Shown one piece after another: positions 11,495-23,239 of a stretch of DNA of 64,000 nucleotides. Within the stretch, counting starts at the first letter, position 1. Every line of letters begins with the position of its first letter. The DNA comes from Micropterix aruncella (taxonomy: Eukaryota > Arthropoda > Insecta > Lepidoptera > Micropterigidae), in contig OX155955.1 in NCBI GenBank assembly GCA_944548615.1, positions 9,773,631 through 9,837,630 of the forward strand, read 5' to 3'. Made by a program: the position numbers and the translations under genes. The notes under the pieces are model-generated. The model was not told the DNA's origin. It made no database searches and saw only the letters and a list, made by a program, of their open reading frames with translations.

Positions 11495-14391
11495 GGGGAA
11501 TATGAAGTAATATGAAGATTAATAGCGATAAATATTATAGAAATCTATTATAAAATACTATAATATAATAATGAAATAAATATGTTACTATCTTTGCACT
11601 GGGTTTAGTGTAAAATATTGTTTTTTGTGATGATATATCCGCCCGTGTACATATTTGTAATGGTTAGTATTAATAATAGTTAATAATAATGTACAATAAT
11701 AAACATTAATCTATACATCTCTTCTGCTAAAAAATATGTATAATATGCGTATTAACCATAAATTATGTAGCGAAAATATATACAATATGTAATACCTAGT
11801 AAATATTGCAAGAAATAATACGATGCATAAAATGTTAACAAAGCAATGATGAGAAAATAAAAAAAAATGGATTGATAGCAAAAGTTTGTTATTTTTGCAG
11901 TTTGGGACAGATTGATAACAATAGTTTGAATAACTCACACATTTTGGGCAACGTTTTAAAAGGTTCCCAAACTCACCTCTATCTTTGTCCCACTACTCTT
12001 GCTTCTCTCTCGTTTCTCACTACTCTCCCAACACACCACCGCCTCTTCAACACTATTATGGATGTATATGTCGATGCGTTTCTTCACACTTCAGGCTTCA
12101 AACAATTGTAAATCATCAGCGAGTCAGATGCATAATGTCGTTGTCGGTATGTCGAATTCTTTGCTTGTTGCGATAGGTTGCGATAGGTGTTGAATGGTAA
12201 CAACCAACCAGTGTATGTCATTTTATATTATTAGATTATATCGAAAAAAAATATAAACTGAAAAATACATATTATAAAAGCCCAGAAATTTAATTAGAGA
12301 AATTCAAAAGAGAGTTATATGAGATACTAGCTATGTAATTGCTATCATTTCACACTGGACTTTGAACTTGAGTAACTTTAGTTTAGTATTCCATTTTTTT
12401 TTAATGTTTAAAACCATGTCTATTTTTTAAAATCAGTTAAACATTTTTCTTTGTGTTGTTTCTAATTGCTTAAATATTTTTGTGTGTGAAAATTTCGAAA
12501 GGAAGTTACAGAATAATCAATCGTGGAAATATTGTCTGTTTGCGTAATAATCAAATATAAGGCCCTGTGCCTGTTTTATCTCTACATTATAGATTCTAGT
12601 GATCTGGCACAACTGTAAGGGCAAATATGTATGTACTTTCAAGGACTGCAAACAGTCATAGAGAAGCACGGGATTTAACAACCAAGCCTGATAAACAGCT
12701 CTTTGCCAGTCCTTCCGTACGCCAAAGTACACACACACACATATTTCACATCAAACAGTCGCAAAGTTGCAAGAGATACGATTTTAGACTTCTCGTCACT
12801 CATCATACTCACCAAGCTTTGCTGTAACGACTTCCCCTTTTTTCGGAATTTGAATAGCTTTTTACAGAAAATTGCCTTCGAAGCACTAATTGATTCCTCT
12901 CCACTAGAGTTTTATAACAGTGGCATTATTCAACTCACATTAAAGGGAAAAAAAATTGATACATATAGTCAATATTTCGATTATTTAAAAATACATTTTT
13001 GTTACAAAATATTTTCTCCATTTACTTTCAGAACGTTAAGGACCTAATTATCAATTTCATAGGCGACCAGTAGCCTTATTATGAACGCTCTAGCGTAGCA
13101 ATCCTAACGCAATCGCTCTTTCTAGTATTCTGAACCCATGTTTTCAATAGAACCCAGGTTTTCACTAGAGCGTTTTGACTATAGCGGCGAGAATCGCAGT
13201 GATTCGTTATTTCGCATTACGAAAGTCAATTTACTTCGCGTCTTGATTTCTGAAGTAATATTTCGAGGTCTAAGAACCAGAACAACATATCATTAATAAA
13301 CTTACTTTTCAGGAGAAGCAAAATGCGACAAAAATCGGTATATTTGTCATTTTTGAGCCATTAATCCAAATTTTAATATATTTTAGTAAAAGTATTTCAT
13401 TTCCATGGAGGGTTATCAATCACTCCATTCAAAATTGCTCTTTATATTTTGCTATAATGTATATTTTATAAATAATTAAGTGTTATACGTCCTTTTGGTT
13501 TAAATTGAAGACGTTGGATGCTAAAGACACAATCCTGTTAGACAGAATGATGTATCACTGGCTTGAAAAGGTGTTTTGGCTCTATTATAATTATTTTATT
13601 TTTTATAGATGCGACAAAGGATATAGCATTCTGGCATAAACATTTTTTTAAATTTTGTGAGATACGTTCTTTTAGAATAATATACTTCTATTCTTAATGG
13701 ATATTCTGTAATAATAATATACGCTTTATTTTTAAGAAATGGCGAGCTCAAACATGATAAGTCATTCTGCCACACAAACAGGAAAAAAACGCGCTGTGAT
13801 ATTTGTAAAAAAATTACGGTATTTTCTGGTGGTTTCGCAGATAAAATGGAAAATTAGCATCGTTTAACGTTTATTTAGAGGAGGAAATATGAAAAAAAAC
13901 AATATTTTTCTAATATCATTCTTTCATAAAGTTTTTGTAACGTTTGTGTTATTAATGGAAGTCACATTAATGGAAGTCAATATTACGCTCTAACGGATGT
14001 TTCCGTCTCGTTTGCTGTAGTCTAGAATAATAATTTATATATTAGAATAATAATGATAGTAATAGTAATGGAGTAGAGTAATAGTAATATTATTAACAGT
14101 AGAATGATAATAATAGTCTATAGTAGAATTATAGTTATAATCTAGAATAATAGCCTAGAAAAATAATGTTAATTATGAAATAAGGTTAGTTATAAAATGA
14201 GGTTAATTATGTTTTGGGAAATAAATAAATAAATAAATATTTATGAATTATAAGGATAATACATTTGCTTATGTCCAACAAAGTTGCCCGACGACATAAA
14301 AACTTGTTTTCTTTGCTGTATTTTGTGTCAACATTTAGCGGGCCCGAAAAATTACGATTGCGAACCGCGAGCCATATGTTGTACACCCCTG

Positions 14392-14785
14392 CGCTAGACG
14401 GTCTGTGTCCTTTTCATTTGACTTCTCCCACCCGCCTACGATGCGCTTCTTTTTCTTTCACGGTTGAAGCGTCTCTTATCCGAATTCATCTGCTCGTCGA
14501 TCGCCCGTTGCTAAGTAATATCTTCATTCTTATTCAAACTATCACGAGTATGAATTTAGAATACTTGATAAGCCCAGTCCACCGATATCATACATTATCT
14601 TTGGCCCAACCATTCTAGCTTATTTTAAAGCTTATTTCTACTCGAGTCTCTTTCGGAGCATATCCATTAAACCAAGTTACATTATTTAGGTGAATCAAAT
14701 GCGTTGATGATGATAAATAACACGCTATAATTTTTTTAAACTATAAGATTCGGTGAGAATAAGTATGTGTTTGATACAACAACAA
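14392..14785. other. Intergenic, no feature recognised
   Basis: Contains a short ORF region (14400-14618) without a recognisable motif, then AT-rich sequence. Confidence 0.5.
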
Positions 14786-14789
14786 GAAA

Positions 14790-15290
14790 TCGGTTGTGTC
14801 ACTCTAAGATTTTTCCGGCAAGTAGACAAGGAGTAATGTCATCTGAATATTATAATTTCATTATAAAATCGATGAGCGCTTTCTCTCGACCGGCGGACGA
14901 ACACTGTTGTGATCCGTTCCAAGCGGTGTGGTTCGTTTCTCGGCTAAAGGCGTGGTTGGGCCAAGCCATAACAGATGGCATTATGTGCAGCTTGTATGTG
15001 AGATTTCCCAACCAAAATTTCCCAATGTGATTTCGGCGCAGCAAAGCATCTGTGTATCATATTTAAAGGCTCTAAGTTCAATATTTTTGCACCCCCTGCT
15101 GGACCGATTTTAACCACAACCTTTTCAATCCTTTCTATGCCCAAATACATTCCACATGTCAGCTCAATCGGATTAAGCGTTTGGGGGCTATCGTGGAGGT
15201 ATACACACACAGACAGACACACAGAAGCTCCTTCATAATACATTCCCTTCTCATTGGTTGGTGGGCCGAAAAAGTAAAACACCAAGAAAT
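14790..15290 (+). mobile_element. Interspersed repeat, family E, copy 2
   Basis: Starts ATCGGTTGTGTCACTCTAAG, then TAAAATCGATGAGCGCTTTC and GACCGGCGGACGAAC, and later CTCAATCGGATTAAGCGTTT followed by a purine/CA-rich stretch with ACACACACAGACAGACACAC. The same order of blocks is found at 2556-3110 and, inverted, at 24690-25215. The internal ORFs here are by-products of the repeat. Confidence 0.65.
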
Positions 15291-17159
15291 TTGGTCTCCA
15301 GGAATCAAATTTAAATATCTGCGATGTATCTCAAGGATCATAAATTTTAAAATGTTTTCAGCGGGCGATCGATCGAAAGCGCGTGGCGCAGAGCTGCGCG
15401 AGCGAGACAGCAATATGAAATAGCGAAATGGATACCATAGTTACATGGTTTCAGTCGTTTAGATAGCTATGTTAAATAGTTTTCCAATTTGATTAGCAAC
15501 AGCGCCACCCAACAGCCGTTTATTTATTTATTTATTCTTCGGTAATTATTATTTTATTTATTTTTTTATTTATTGTTCAGATATGCGCGAACGACTTTAA
15601 CCATCTTAGTGTTCTTGGTGTTCTACATTGGTCGTACTATATTTAAAGTTACCCGTATTATTAGTTATTATTAAAATTCATTTAGAGTAATTTATTACTT
15701 TTATTAAAATACATATATTCTGAGGTTGCGGCTTGCGATGGTTCGTCACAATTCTGAATTTTTCTATTCTGATGAGCATAAAGTGGTTATAATGAACGGT
15801 GAACGTAACTTCCATGTTTTAAAACTACCTGATTATACAGTACCGGCTCAACACGCATCTCAATACTAACTGGCACTAACTTCAGTAATGAAAATATTTA
15901 AAGACTTTTATGCGTATTGTTTTTTTTTAATTGATGCAAATACAGATCCGGCTGATATTTCACCGCGTATTTCAGTAATAATGTGTGTTTTTCAGTGTAT
16001 CTCACAAACTCGTATTCTGTAATTTATTAATTAACACCATCATCCCTACCACCTACGTTCAGAGCAAACGTCGCTCGTGAATCGTGCATGCGATCTATGC
16101 GACGCTGAGCATTTTCCGCAGGAGATGGAACATGTCAACGATGTCCTTAGGATAAATGGATACGGAAAACATCAATAAACAAAATATGTATTGAATTTGA
16201 ATTTGACATTTAATGTATTTAAAAATTGAATAAAGAAATAGTTATCTAATTATGATCAAATGACATACATCAAACGCTAGAAATCATAATTTAATATAAC
16301 TTATATTTTAACATTGAACTTTATCACAAAAAAACTGTTTATTTTTGTTATTGTTCTGACAATGCGTTCTGTTTATTTTAACAATGTAACATTATATTTA
16401 AGTTAATATTTCGTCACATATATTTAATATTAATTACTTTTTCTCGTGATTTTTTCTTTTTTTCTTTCATATAATTTCCGTTTTCTTTCTTTTAGTTTAT
16501 TTATTAAGTAATGCAAAAACAAGTTATAAATATATTCTATTTTTACACGGAGGAGTGTAATGTGTTCAGGATTCATCTATGCATTGTTTCCGTTTCATTA
16601 ATTTACTATATCATTTAAACGCTTCAACCCATCTAGAAGTGTGTGGTATCGTTAGAATAGTTACGTCATATCGAGTGTCACAGGGTCACTTAATTGTCAA
16701 AATATCAAGTAATCTTCTAGTTTTATCTAGTTGTCGTAATGTCCAAATGTACGAATATCAATAAATTAACATAAATAGATCGTGTTTAGTACCAAATAAA
16801 AGGTCTGATTGAGTACATACCGGAAATATAAATATATCATAAATATCCATAAATATATCATAAAACACCGTATTAAAAATATTTTTAAATACAATATACT
16901 TTTTATTATATTTACTTGTTTTCACTCTATTTAATGGAATTTTATGTTCAGTTTTAATGCCGATTATAATAGAATTGCGATTTATATTTTGAAGACCACG
17001 GGTTGGACCCAGCTGGGCGGCAGACTCGAATAAGCATAAGGTTTTGACATTCGGTTCCTATTATTTTTGTATGCAAAATCAATGTTTTATAGAAATGAAT
17101 TCCTGAATAAATAAATTAATAAATGTGCAAAATGTCAAAATCAGTAGATTATGCCAGTA
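15291..17159. other. AT-rich intergenic sequence
   Basis: Long AT-rich stretch with (TTTA)n near 15520-15575. 15360-15420 is briefly GC-rich (GCGTGGCGCAGAGCTGCGCG). No protein motif or repeat ends recognised. Confidence 0.5.
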
Positions 17160-17660
17160 AGTAATATATTAATTAAATTTAATTATGTAATAATAAAAAA
17201 CGCAACTACAACCAGACCCCCAAAACTCGTGCGTAATGACTCATTACTAAAACTGACCGTATAATCCGTTATTAAAAGTGCGTTCATCGATGACGTTTCA
17301 GAAATTAATGAGACGAGTATATTAACCCTCCGAATCGAATTAGTGGCGACGCGGGTTTCTTGAAAGCTGGCCGGGCGGGTGGCGTGGACGGGTGAACGCA
17401 ATGGAAAGGGCCGCCGAGGGTCAGAGGCGCCCGGATCGAAATCGCGACGCTCAATTACGCCCAACTAACCGTTTAATCGCTAATTAAGTCTCATTAAAAA
17501 AATTACAACTTCATTAGGTGCGGGTTAACGAATCGTCAACGAGATAACCAAAGGTTGGCCACGCTCGTTGGAGGTAATCGCCGCGGGCTGGCGACAATTA
17601 GCAGAGCTCTTCATTTGGTACAACATCTCTCTGCATACGAAGTAGTCGTGCTCCTTTTGA
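17160..17660. promoter_or_regulatory. Candidate conserved regulatory island 1
   Basis: An island of balanced base composition in very AT-rich surroundings, with no repeat features and no stable reading frame. It carries several homeodomain-type cores: ATTAATTAAATTTAATTATG at about 17168-17187, TAATTAAG at 17481, and several more TAAT/ATTA sites. It also carries CpG-rich blocks (GGCCGGGCGGGTGGCGTGG at about 17368). This mixture is what insect conserved non-coding elements near developmental genes look like. No comparison with other species could be made here. Confidence 0.35.
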
Positions 17661-18006
17661 TCCCCGAATAAAAGTTACATCTTTATATTAATTACATTAT
17701 TACACAGTATATATTTATTTCTGATAAAGAAGAATATGAATATTTTTTGTAAAAACCTATCCTAAAAGAGGGTTGACCAGATTGGACCTTTATAAGGGTG
17801 CATATTTTTATAATCTGTCATGAGCACAAATACATTGATAATATATGGATAAACCATTGCTTATATATGGTATAAGATTGCTCAACTCAATAGTACGATT
17901 TGGCAACCCTTCTGAAAGGACGAAATAGCAATTTATTTGGCCATCTATATATTACATTGATAATGAATGTTTTTTTTAGAACGGACTGATTGATTATATA
18001 AGTTCC
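17661..18006. other. Intergenic, possible degenerate MITE
   Basis: AGAGGGTTGACCAGATT at about 17767 and the complement of GATTTGGCAACCCTTCT near 17897 are weakly similar inverted ends about 145 bp apart. No target duplication fits, so this is not claimed as an element. Confidence 0.3.
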
Positions 18007-18690
18007 TAATGGTTCCGTGCAGTTTGGTTCGTGTTAACCAAACACTTTCTGTCATCTGGCCTGCCCAACTTACGGTTCAACTCCTATCCAGTAGCTTCCT
18101 CGAAGAGGGGCTTACTCCGTCAGGGCCGCTATAAGTTTCTGCCACGGCTTTAATTCTACAATCGGAGGCGGTTGGGATCCGAAAATCGCGGATTCGAAGC
18201 AATACCTAGGGCGGAACTGGACGGTTAGAGCACTATCTGAACTTGCGGAAAAAGTGAAAAAAGCCCCAGCCGGAGAATAACCAGGGGGGTCTGGAGACGT
18301 ATGTTTTCTATGACAGCGGAGGCTACTTGTAGACCTGACGTCTTTAACCCTTGAATCGATCTGTCGGCCACCAGATTCCGAGTGCCGAGTGCAATAGTCG
18401 CTTACGTTAGGTAGAGGCCGCACAAGTGACCTCGAACCCATGACCAAACCGGGAGACTGAGAATTCCGGCTAAATCTGGTAGTAAGGGTGTGAGGTTGGC
18501 CCGCTGATTTCACATTCCAGTTCCTCGCGGTAAGGCGTCGGCTTCTTACGGGCATGTTGGCGGAGGTAGACTGTTGACTTTGTTGTCCCTAAGTCTCTGA
18601 GTAATTACTTCACGACTGAAAGAACATTCTATATCGTTATAACAGCCTGAGATGTCGGGTTCGTTGCAGATGACAGCTCCAAAGTGATTG
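18007..18690 (+). mobile_element. GC-rich repeat family, B-type copy 1
   Basis: Matches the B-type copy at 43146-43828 over its length: the head with GGTTCAACTCC (18074-18084) followed by TATCCAGTAGC; 'GGGGGGTCTGGAGACG'; 'GACCTGACGTC'; 'AGGCCGCACAAGTGACCTCG'; 'GTAAGGGTGTGAGGTTGG'; and 'TCGGCTTCTTACGGGCATG'. GGTTCAACTCC fits the RNA polymerase III B box (GGTTCNANTCC). The 147-codon ORF on the minus strand here is a by-product of the repeat, since it is not kept in other copies. Confidence 0.75.
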
Positions 18691-19811
18691 ATTATCATTA
18701 AAAAATGATAATAATATACATTGGTGCCAACTATTGTTCGTTTTATATAGGCTGATTACACTAAATAAATAATACACCGAGACAGAATTTCATCAATTAA
18801 TCTATCTGAACATTAGGCAATATTACGTATTGTATACCGAATTAAAAATGTACATCTCTATGTCAATAATATTAAAATAATATGTGATATGAGTTCGTCC
18901 GTTGCATTATACGCTATATAATGAACGACTAAACGAAAGTGGGAATTTTTGGCACACGACAAAAACAAAAAGTAATACGCAGTGCAGGATGTGTATGAAA
19001 TGGATGAAACCGACACGGAAACTAACTAACTGGTATAGACAAGTGAATCAGCGATTAGGAAACATCAATCAAAAAGACAAAATGATCCAGAATGGACGAA
19101 AGAAGCGAGACTGATAGACAAAAAGATAACAAATACAATTTTCTGCCCTCTCAATCGTAGATCGTCACCTTCCTGCTTTCCTATATTTACTCAAATTTTG
19201 TAGTAAATTGGAAGATTTATTTTCTTTTCCATCTTTTCCTTATATGCAGGTGCTAGATAAATATAGTGGCTTACGACTTATACAGCTAATGAATAGTACT
19301 ACTTTATTTGAAGGTTTATCATAACTTGCGCCTTTGAGATCTTTAGTGAATTCGACTCCTACAGTTTTGAAAGTTTATCAATATTTTCGTCTTTGAGATG
19401 TTTATCTCCAACCGAACTTTAGTGGCTATCGACTTCTACGAGTAATACATGGTACTGCTCTATTTGAAGGTTTCTAAAGATTTCCATCTTTGAGGTAGGT
19501 GTTCAACTTTAATCGAACTTCACGGAATTTCTTCTGTAGGTCGTCGATCTAGGATATCACATCTTTAATATTAACAGATAAGAGAGCAGAACTAATTCGT
19601 CGGCGAATCTGAGGTTTGACAATCTCTCTCCGTCAATGTTAACCCATCATCCATTCCGGTTTCGTTGTCTGAGAACGTATTCTAAAGCTGTTGTAGTAAG
19701 CAACTATGTATACTTAACGTTGAGATATATTGTATATTCATGTACCTATCGTTAGTAAACCATTTAATTTGCAAGGTTACTTTTATTGGACAAACTAGTA
19801 TCTACATAGTT
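18691..19811. other. Intergenic, no feature recognised
   Basis: Contains three loosely similar stretches at about 19300-19520 of the type 'tatttgaaggttta-c..tttgagat', suggesting an old local duplication. No protein motif. The last 8 bases are a possible target duplication for the hAT element that follows. Confidence 0.5.
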
Positions 19812-21461
19812 CAAGGGTTCCCAATTAGTCGTACGTGTACCCCCAGGGGTACGCGAAGTTGCATCAAGGGGATGGGGTACGCGCGGCAATCTCTTGACTA
19901 AGTTGTTTCACAGTTGTGCGAAGAAAACAGTTTTCAGTTTCACAGTTTTAGGTCGCATTGCATCTCCATCGGTTCTGTTATATCACAATGTGAATTGATA
20001 CCTTCTGGTATCCAACAGGGATCACATTTAGGACCTATACTTTTTATTCTGTACGTTAGCGACATCGGTGAATGCTTCAAACATTCAAAATTCCTGATGT
20101 ATGCAGATGACTTAAAGATATATAAAATTATTAAATCTGAAAACGATTGTGTTCTCCTCCAGAAGGATCTCGACTCTTTGGAAATATATTGTAACAAAAA
20201 CAGGATAAAAATGAATGTAGCAAAATGTTTCCACATAAGCTTTACGCGAAATAGAAACAAGATTAACTATTCATATCAGATCGATGACATTCCTATCGCG
20301 ACGTGCACTTCTATTAAGGACCTGGGTGTAGTTTTAGATGACAGATTAAGCTTTCGGGCTCATATTGCAGCTATTGCCGAAAAATCTAGTAGAATGCTTG
20401 GCTTCATAATTCGCGCATCGAAACCATTCACCGATCCATTAATATTGAAGGTATTATACAATGCGTTTGTTCGATCTCACCTTGAGTTTGCTTCTCCAAT
20501 ATGGTCTCCCTATTATCAGGTCCACATTAACAGACTGCAAAATATCCAAAATAAGTTCGTTCGATACTTAAATTTCAAGATGAAAAGTTATTGTAATACT
20601 ACTAATGAGGCGGCCTTACTATTTAAAATAAATTCGCTATGTTATCGGCGCAACTTGAATGATGCTCTGTGCCTCTATAAAATAATGAACGGTATATTCG
20701 ATTGCTCTGACCTGGTGGGAGCGATCAATATTAACGCCCCAATGAGGACCACACGCCAATTTGACCTGTTTCGATTGCCGCGCTTTAAAACTAATGCATC
20801 AAGGAATGGAGTACTCACACGCTGTTGTGAGCTTTATAATACCCATTTAAATGGTATTGATATCTTTAATAATTCCACAATCACTTACAAATACTCCGTA
20901 AATCAAACCCTAACCGATACAATAAGCTGACTTGGTTTTTAGCTATTTTTATTGATTATTATTATTATTATTATTATATTTTATATACGCCATTACTAAT
21001 ATCATACCCGCTCACACTCCACACTTACACGCTCAACACACTCCCACAAACACATACACACACCCTGCATACTCGACTCTTATGTACTTCTAAAATTGAA
21101 AAAATTTAAAATTGAAGGTACGTTAGTTTTATTAAGTAGTTAAAAAAACGTAATTTATGTAATTTTATTGAAATCCGTAACCGGTTTTATTTGTTGTAAA
21201 TCTGCATACATTAAAAAAAATAGTATTACTGTAATACTGTGTGATTTCTCAATAAAGAATTGAATTGAATTGAATTGAATTGAATTGAAAAACGTGCACA
21301 TTAAACTGATTTTTACCGTCATTTGAACTGTATTTTTATAAACTGTACTAAATGTAAAAGAAACTGATTCTATGTTTTATATATCATCCTGCAATAAGGG
21401 GTACGCGAGTTTGAGGTCTTTCTTAAAGTGGTACGCAGGATAAACTAATTGTGAACCATTG
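19812..21461. mobile_element. hAT-type element interrupted by a LINE
   Basis: The left end starts CAAGGGTTCCCAATTAGT. The right end, on the other strand, starts CAATGGTTCACAATTAGT, with 15 of 18 bases matching. Inside both ends lies GGGGTACGCG-type sequence (19853 and 21398). The flanking 8-mers ACATAGTT and ATCTATTT agree at five positions, compatible with a decayed 8-bp duplication. About 1.37 kb of a Jockey LINE (next entry) occupies the interior, so the hAT copy is older than the LINE insertion. Only about 280 bp of hAT sequence remains and there is no transposase. Confidence 0.7.
19925..21293 (+). mobile_element. 5'-truncated Jockey-clade LINE with open RT C-terminal half
   Basis: The open frame 19914-20930 (338 codons) holds the second half of a non-LTR reverse transcriptase: PSGIQQGSHLGPILFILYVS (motif 4), then FLMYADDLKIY with the catalytic YADD intact, then SIKDLGVVLDDRLSF and HLEFASPIWSPYY, typical of Jockey-type LINEs. 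Nothing in this half is broken, so it is the youngest LINE in the window, but the endonuclease and first RT motifs are absent (5' truncation). The 3' untranslated region has a (TTA)n run at about 20955, AATAAAG at about 21251 and a terminal (TTGAA) pentamer tail at 21257-21291. It sits inside the hAT element 19812-21461. The initial ATG is incidental; translation of the intact parent would start far upstream. Confidence 0.9.
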
Positions 21462-21469
21462 ATCTATTT

Positions 21470-21890
21470 GAATGCCTTTTCACAAGTAATAAAATAATTA
21501 CGTTTTTCATAGATCAGTTCATATCTAGGATGCTATGTGTTTCTGTTAAAAACCACTCACAAACTTCACATTATAAATAACAATATCATTTAATTTTATC
21601 GTCGTTTGTTTTAATATTTAAGGTTCACCCAGGCGATCGAAGCGTTTTATTGTGTTTGTTCGACGTTTTGTAAGTGGAGAAATAACTTTGGATCCCATTC
21701 ATATTATTAACACACTCGGGCCAACTCACAAAGGCATTTACAGCGCATATATCCATCGCATTCTCGCAGGCTGCGCGGGGGAAAAGCTAGGCTATTACGG
21801 TGTCTATGATGGGATCGGCAAGCATCGGGTTTGGTTCAAATAAAGCCGTAAATGTAAATTCTTGATATATGTAGCTTGGGACTTGCTACC
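21470..21890. other. Intergenic, no feature recognised
   Basis: A 63-codon ORF at 21652-21843 has no recognised motif. The remainder is AT-rich. Confidence 0.45.
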
Positions 21891-21896
21891 AACTTG

Positions 21897-22344
21897 GGTT
21901 GTCGACTACAGTGGGCGAGCCCGTCACCTCAGGAAGTTTTAACGATTAGTCGTTCTATCGCCCTGGAGTGAGTGCAGAAGACTTGAGGACAAAACAATCC
22001 ACCGTCTAGCTACGCCACAAGCCCGTAAGAGGCCAACGCCTTAACCGCGAGATAGCCAGGAGTATTACCCGGCGGGCCTACACTCACGCCCTTACTTCCA
22101 ATTGTGACCAGATTACACCGGTCTCTCGATTGGTTACGAGTTCGAGGTCGCTTGCGCGGCCCGGCTTCCTTACGAAGGGGTGAAACGGTGTTTACCGAAT
22201 CTATCGCGGATCACAGCGTCTAGCTGTTCACCCAGGATCGGATGGCCGATGGTCATTTCAAGAGCAGTCGCCATAAGGTCCGCAACCACCCCCGCTCTAT
22301 AGAAAACAGTACTGCTTCCAGACTCCCCCGACTGTTAGTCAGAG
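21897..22344 (-). mobile_element. GC-rich repeat family, A-type, tail half
   Basis: Family tails end GTTGTAGTCGAC. Here the complement GTCGACTACAGTGGGCGAGC opens the copy, followed by CGTTCTATCGCCCTGGAGTG and GTCTCTCGATTGGTTACGAG. It stops at GACTGTTAGTCAGAG, about two-thirds through the full element (compare 61125-61797). Confidence 0.75.
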
Positions 22345-22570
22345 GGAGCTAATGGGCCCATGATGAGGTGGCCACGATGACCCATGTGTTCAGGGTCGGT
22401 CACACTCACGGGTCAACACCCATCCGATGGCCTCCACGCATGGGGTGCGAACTTGGGTAGGACACTGGGTCAACCAGTCTCCCCTGGGAATCAAACCTCT
22501 GGCGCTCCTGGACGGTCTGCGCATCGTGCGGCGCAAGCCAATCGATTGTGCACTCTGACTAACATCTTGA
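22345..22570 (+). mobile_element. GC-rich repeat family, A-type, head part in inverted orientation
   Basis: Begins at the family head (GGAGCTAATGGGCCCATG), continues through GGTCACACTCACGGGTCAAC, and ends GTGCACTCTGACTAACATC. It is the missing head part of the preceding copy turned around: 21897-22344 stops at GTTAGTCAGAG and this piece ends at the complement of the same point. Confidence 0.75.
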
Positions 22571-22920
22571 GGTGTCGACTACAACGGGCGAGCCCGTCAC
22601 CACAGGACGTTTTAACGATTAGTCGTTCTATCGACCTGCAGTGAGCGTAGAAGACTTTGTACAAAAACAATCCAACGTCTAGATACGCCACAACCCGTAA
22701 GAGACCAACGCCTTACCGCGAGTTAGCCAGGAATAAACCCGGCGGGCTCGAGATACTCGCGCCCTCACTTCCAATTGTGACCAGATTTCTCCGGTCTCTC
22801 GATTGGTTCCGAGTTCGAGGTCGCTTGCGCGGTCCTCTCCCTTACGAAGCGGTGAAACGGACTACACCGAATCTATCGCGGACCAAGGCGTCCTTTGCCA
22901 GGCTCTGAACCGGGATCGGA
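22571..22920 (-). mobile_element. GC-rich repeat family, A-type, tail half, second copy
   Basis: Starts GGTGTCGACTACAACGGGCG and runs through CCACAGGACGTTTTAACGAT, GGGCTCGAGATACTCGCGCC and GTCTCTCGATTGGTTCCGAG to CTGAACCGGGATCGGA. The same subfamily variants (CCACAGGACG, CTCGAGATACTCGC) occur only at 42216-42880. It ends abruptly in AT-rich DNA. Confidence 0.75.
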
Positions 22921-23239
22921 TTTTACTTGATATTTAAACAGTTAAGATACCACACGATACCCGTGATGACATAACGATTCTAGCAATACCACAGACTGCG
23001 AAATCTGTCAAGCGTTTATGAGTTATTGTGGAATAAAGGATCGAAAAACATACACAGATGAACCCTGAACATATTACACTACTATTTTGTTGGGCAGTCA
23101 TGTATTAGGACAGAAATTAGTAACATACATTATGTCAACTCAATATTGAAGTGAAGAATTGGATATAAGGACAAGCGGTGTGAAGGGTGGAGGTGGGTTG
23201 GGGGGGGGGGGGGGGGTATTTATACGCTAAAAAATGTTT
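22921..23239. other. Intergenic with poly-G tract
   Basis: AT-rich, then a purine-rich stretch with about 18 consecutive G at 23199-23216. No coding signal. Confidence 0.55.

Larger units (their letters stand above)
10670..14391. mobile_element. Region bounded by hAT-type terminal inverted repeats
   Basis: The left end reads CAGGGGTGTCCAACATA (10670). The right end, on the other strand, reads CAGGGGTGTACAACATA (ending 14391), giving 16 of 17 matching bases in the typical hAT CAGGGGTG form. The span of 3.7 kb suits a full-size hAT element, but no transposase could be recognised inside. The flanking 8-mers (TAGTACAC and CGCTAGAC) match at only four positions, although both have TA in the middle. 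The two ends may therefore belong to one decayed element or to two separate copies. Confidence 0.5.

Noticed and set aside
13060..14010. Possible DNA transposon with GCTCTAGCG/CTAGAGCG motifs
   Set aside because: Short inverted motifs lie only about 80 bp apart and no matching outer ends or duplication were found.
17767..17913. 145-bp MITE with AGAGGGTTG ends
   Set aside because: End similarity is only about 12 of 17 bases and no target duplication fits.
19914..20930. 338-codon ORF as a host gene
   Set aside because: Contains YADD and other LINE RT blocks and ends in a LINE-type tail; it is part of a 5'-truncated retrotransposon.
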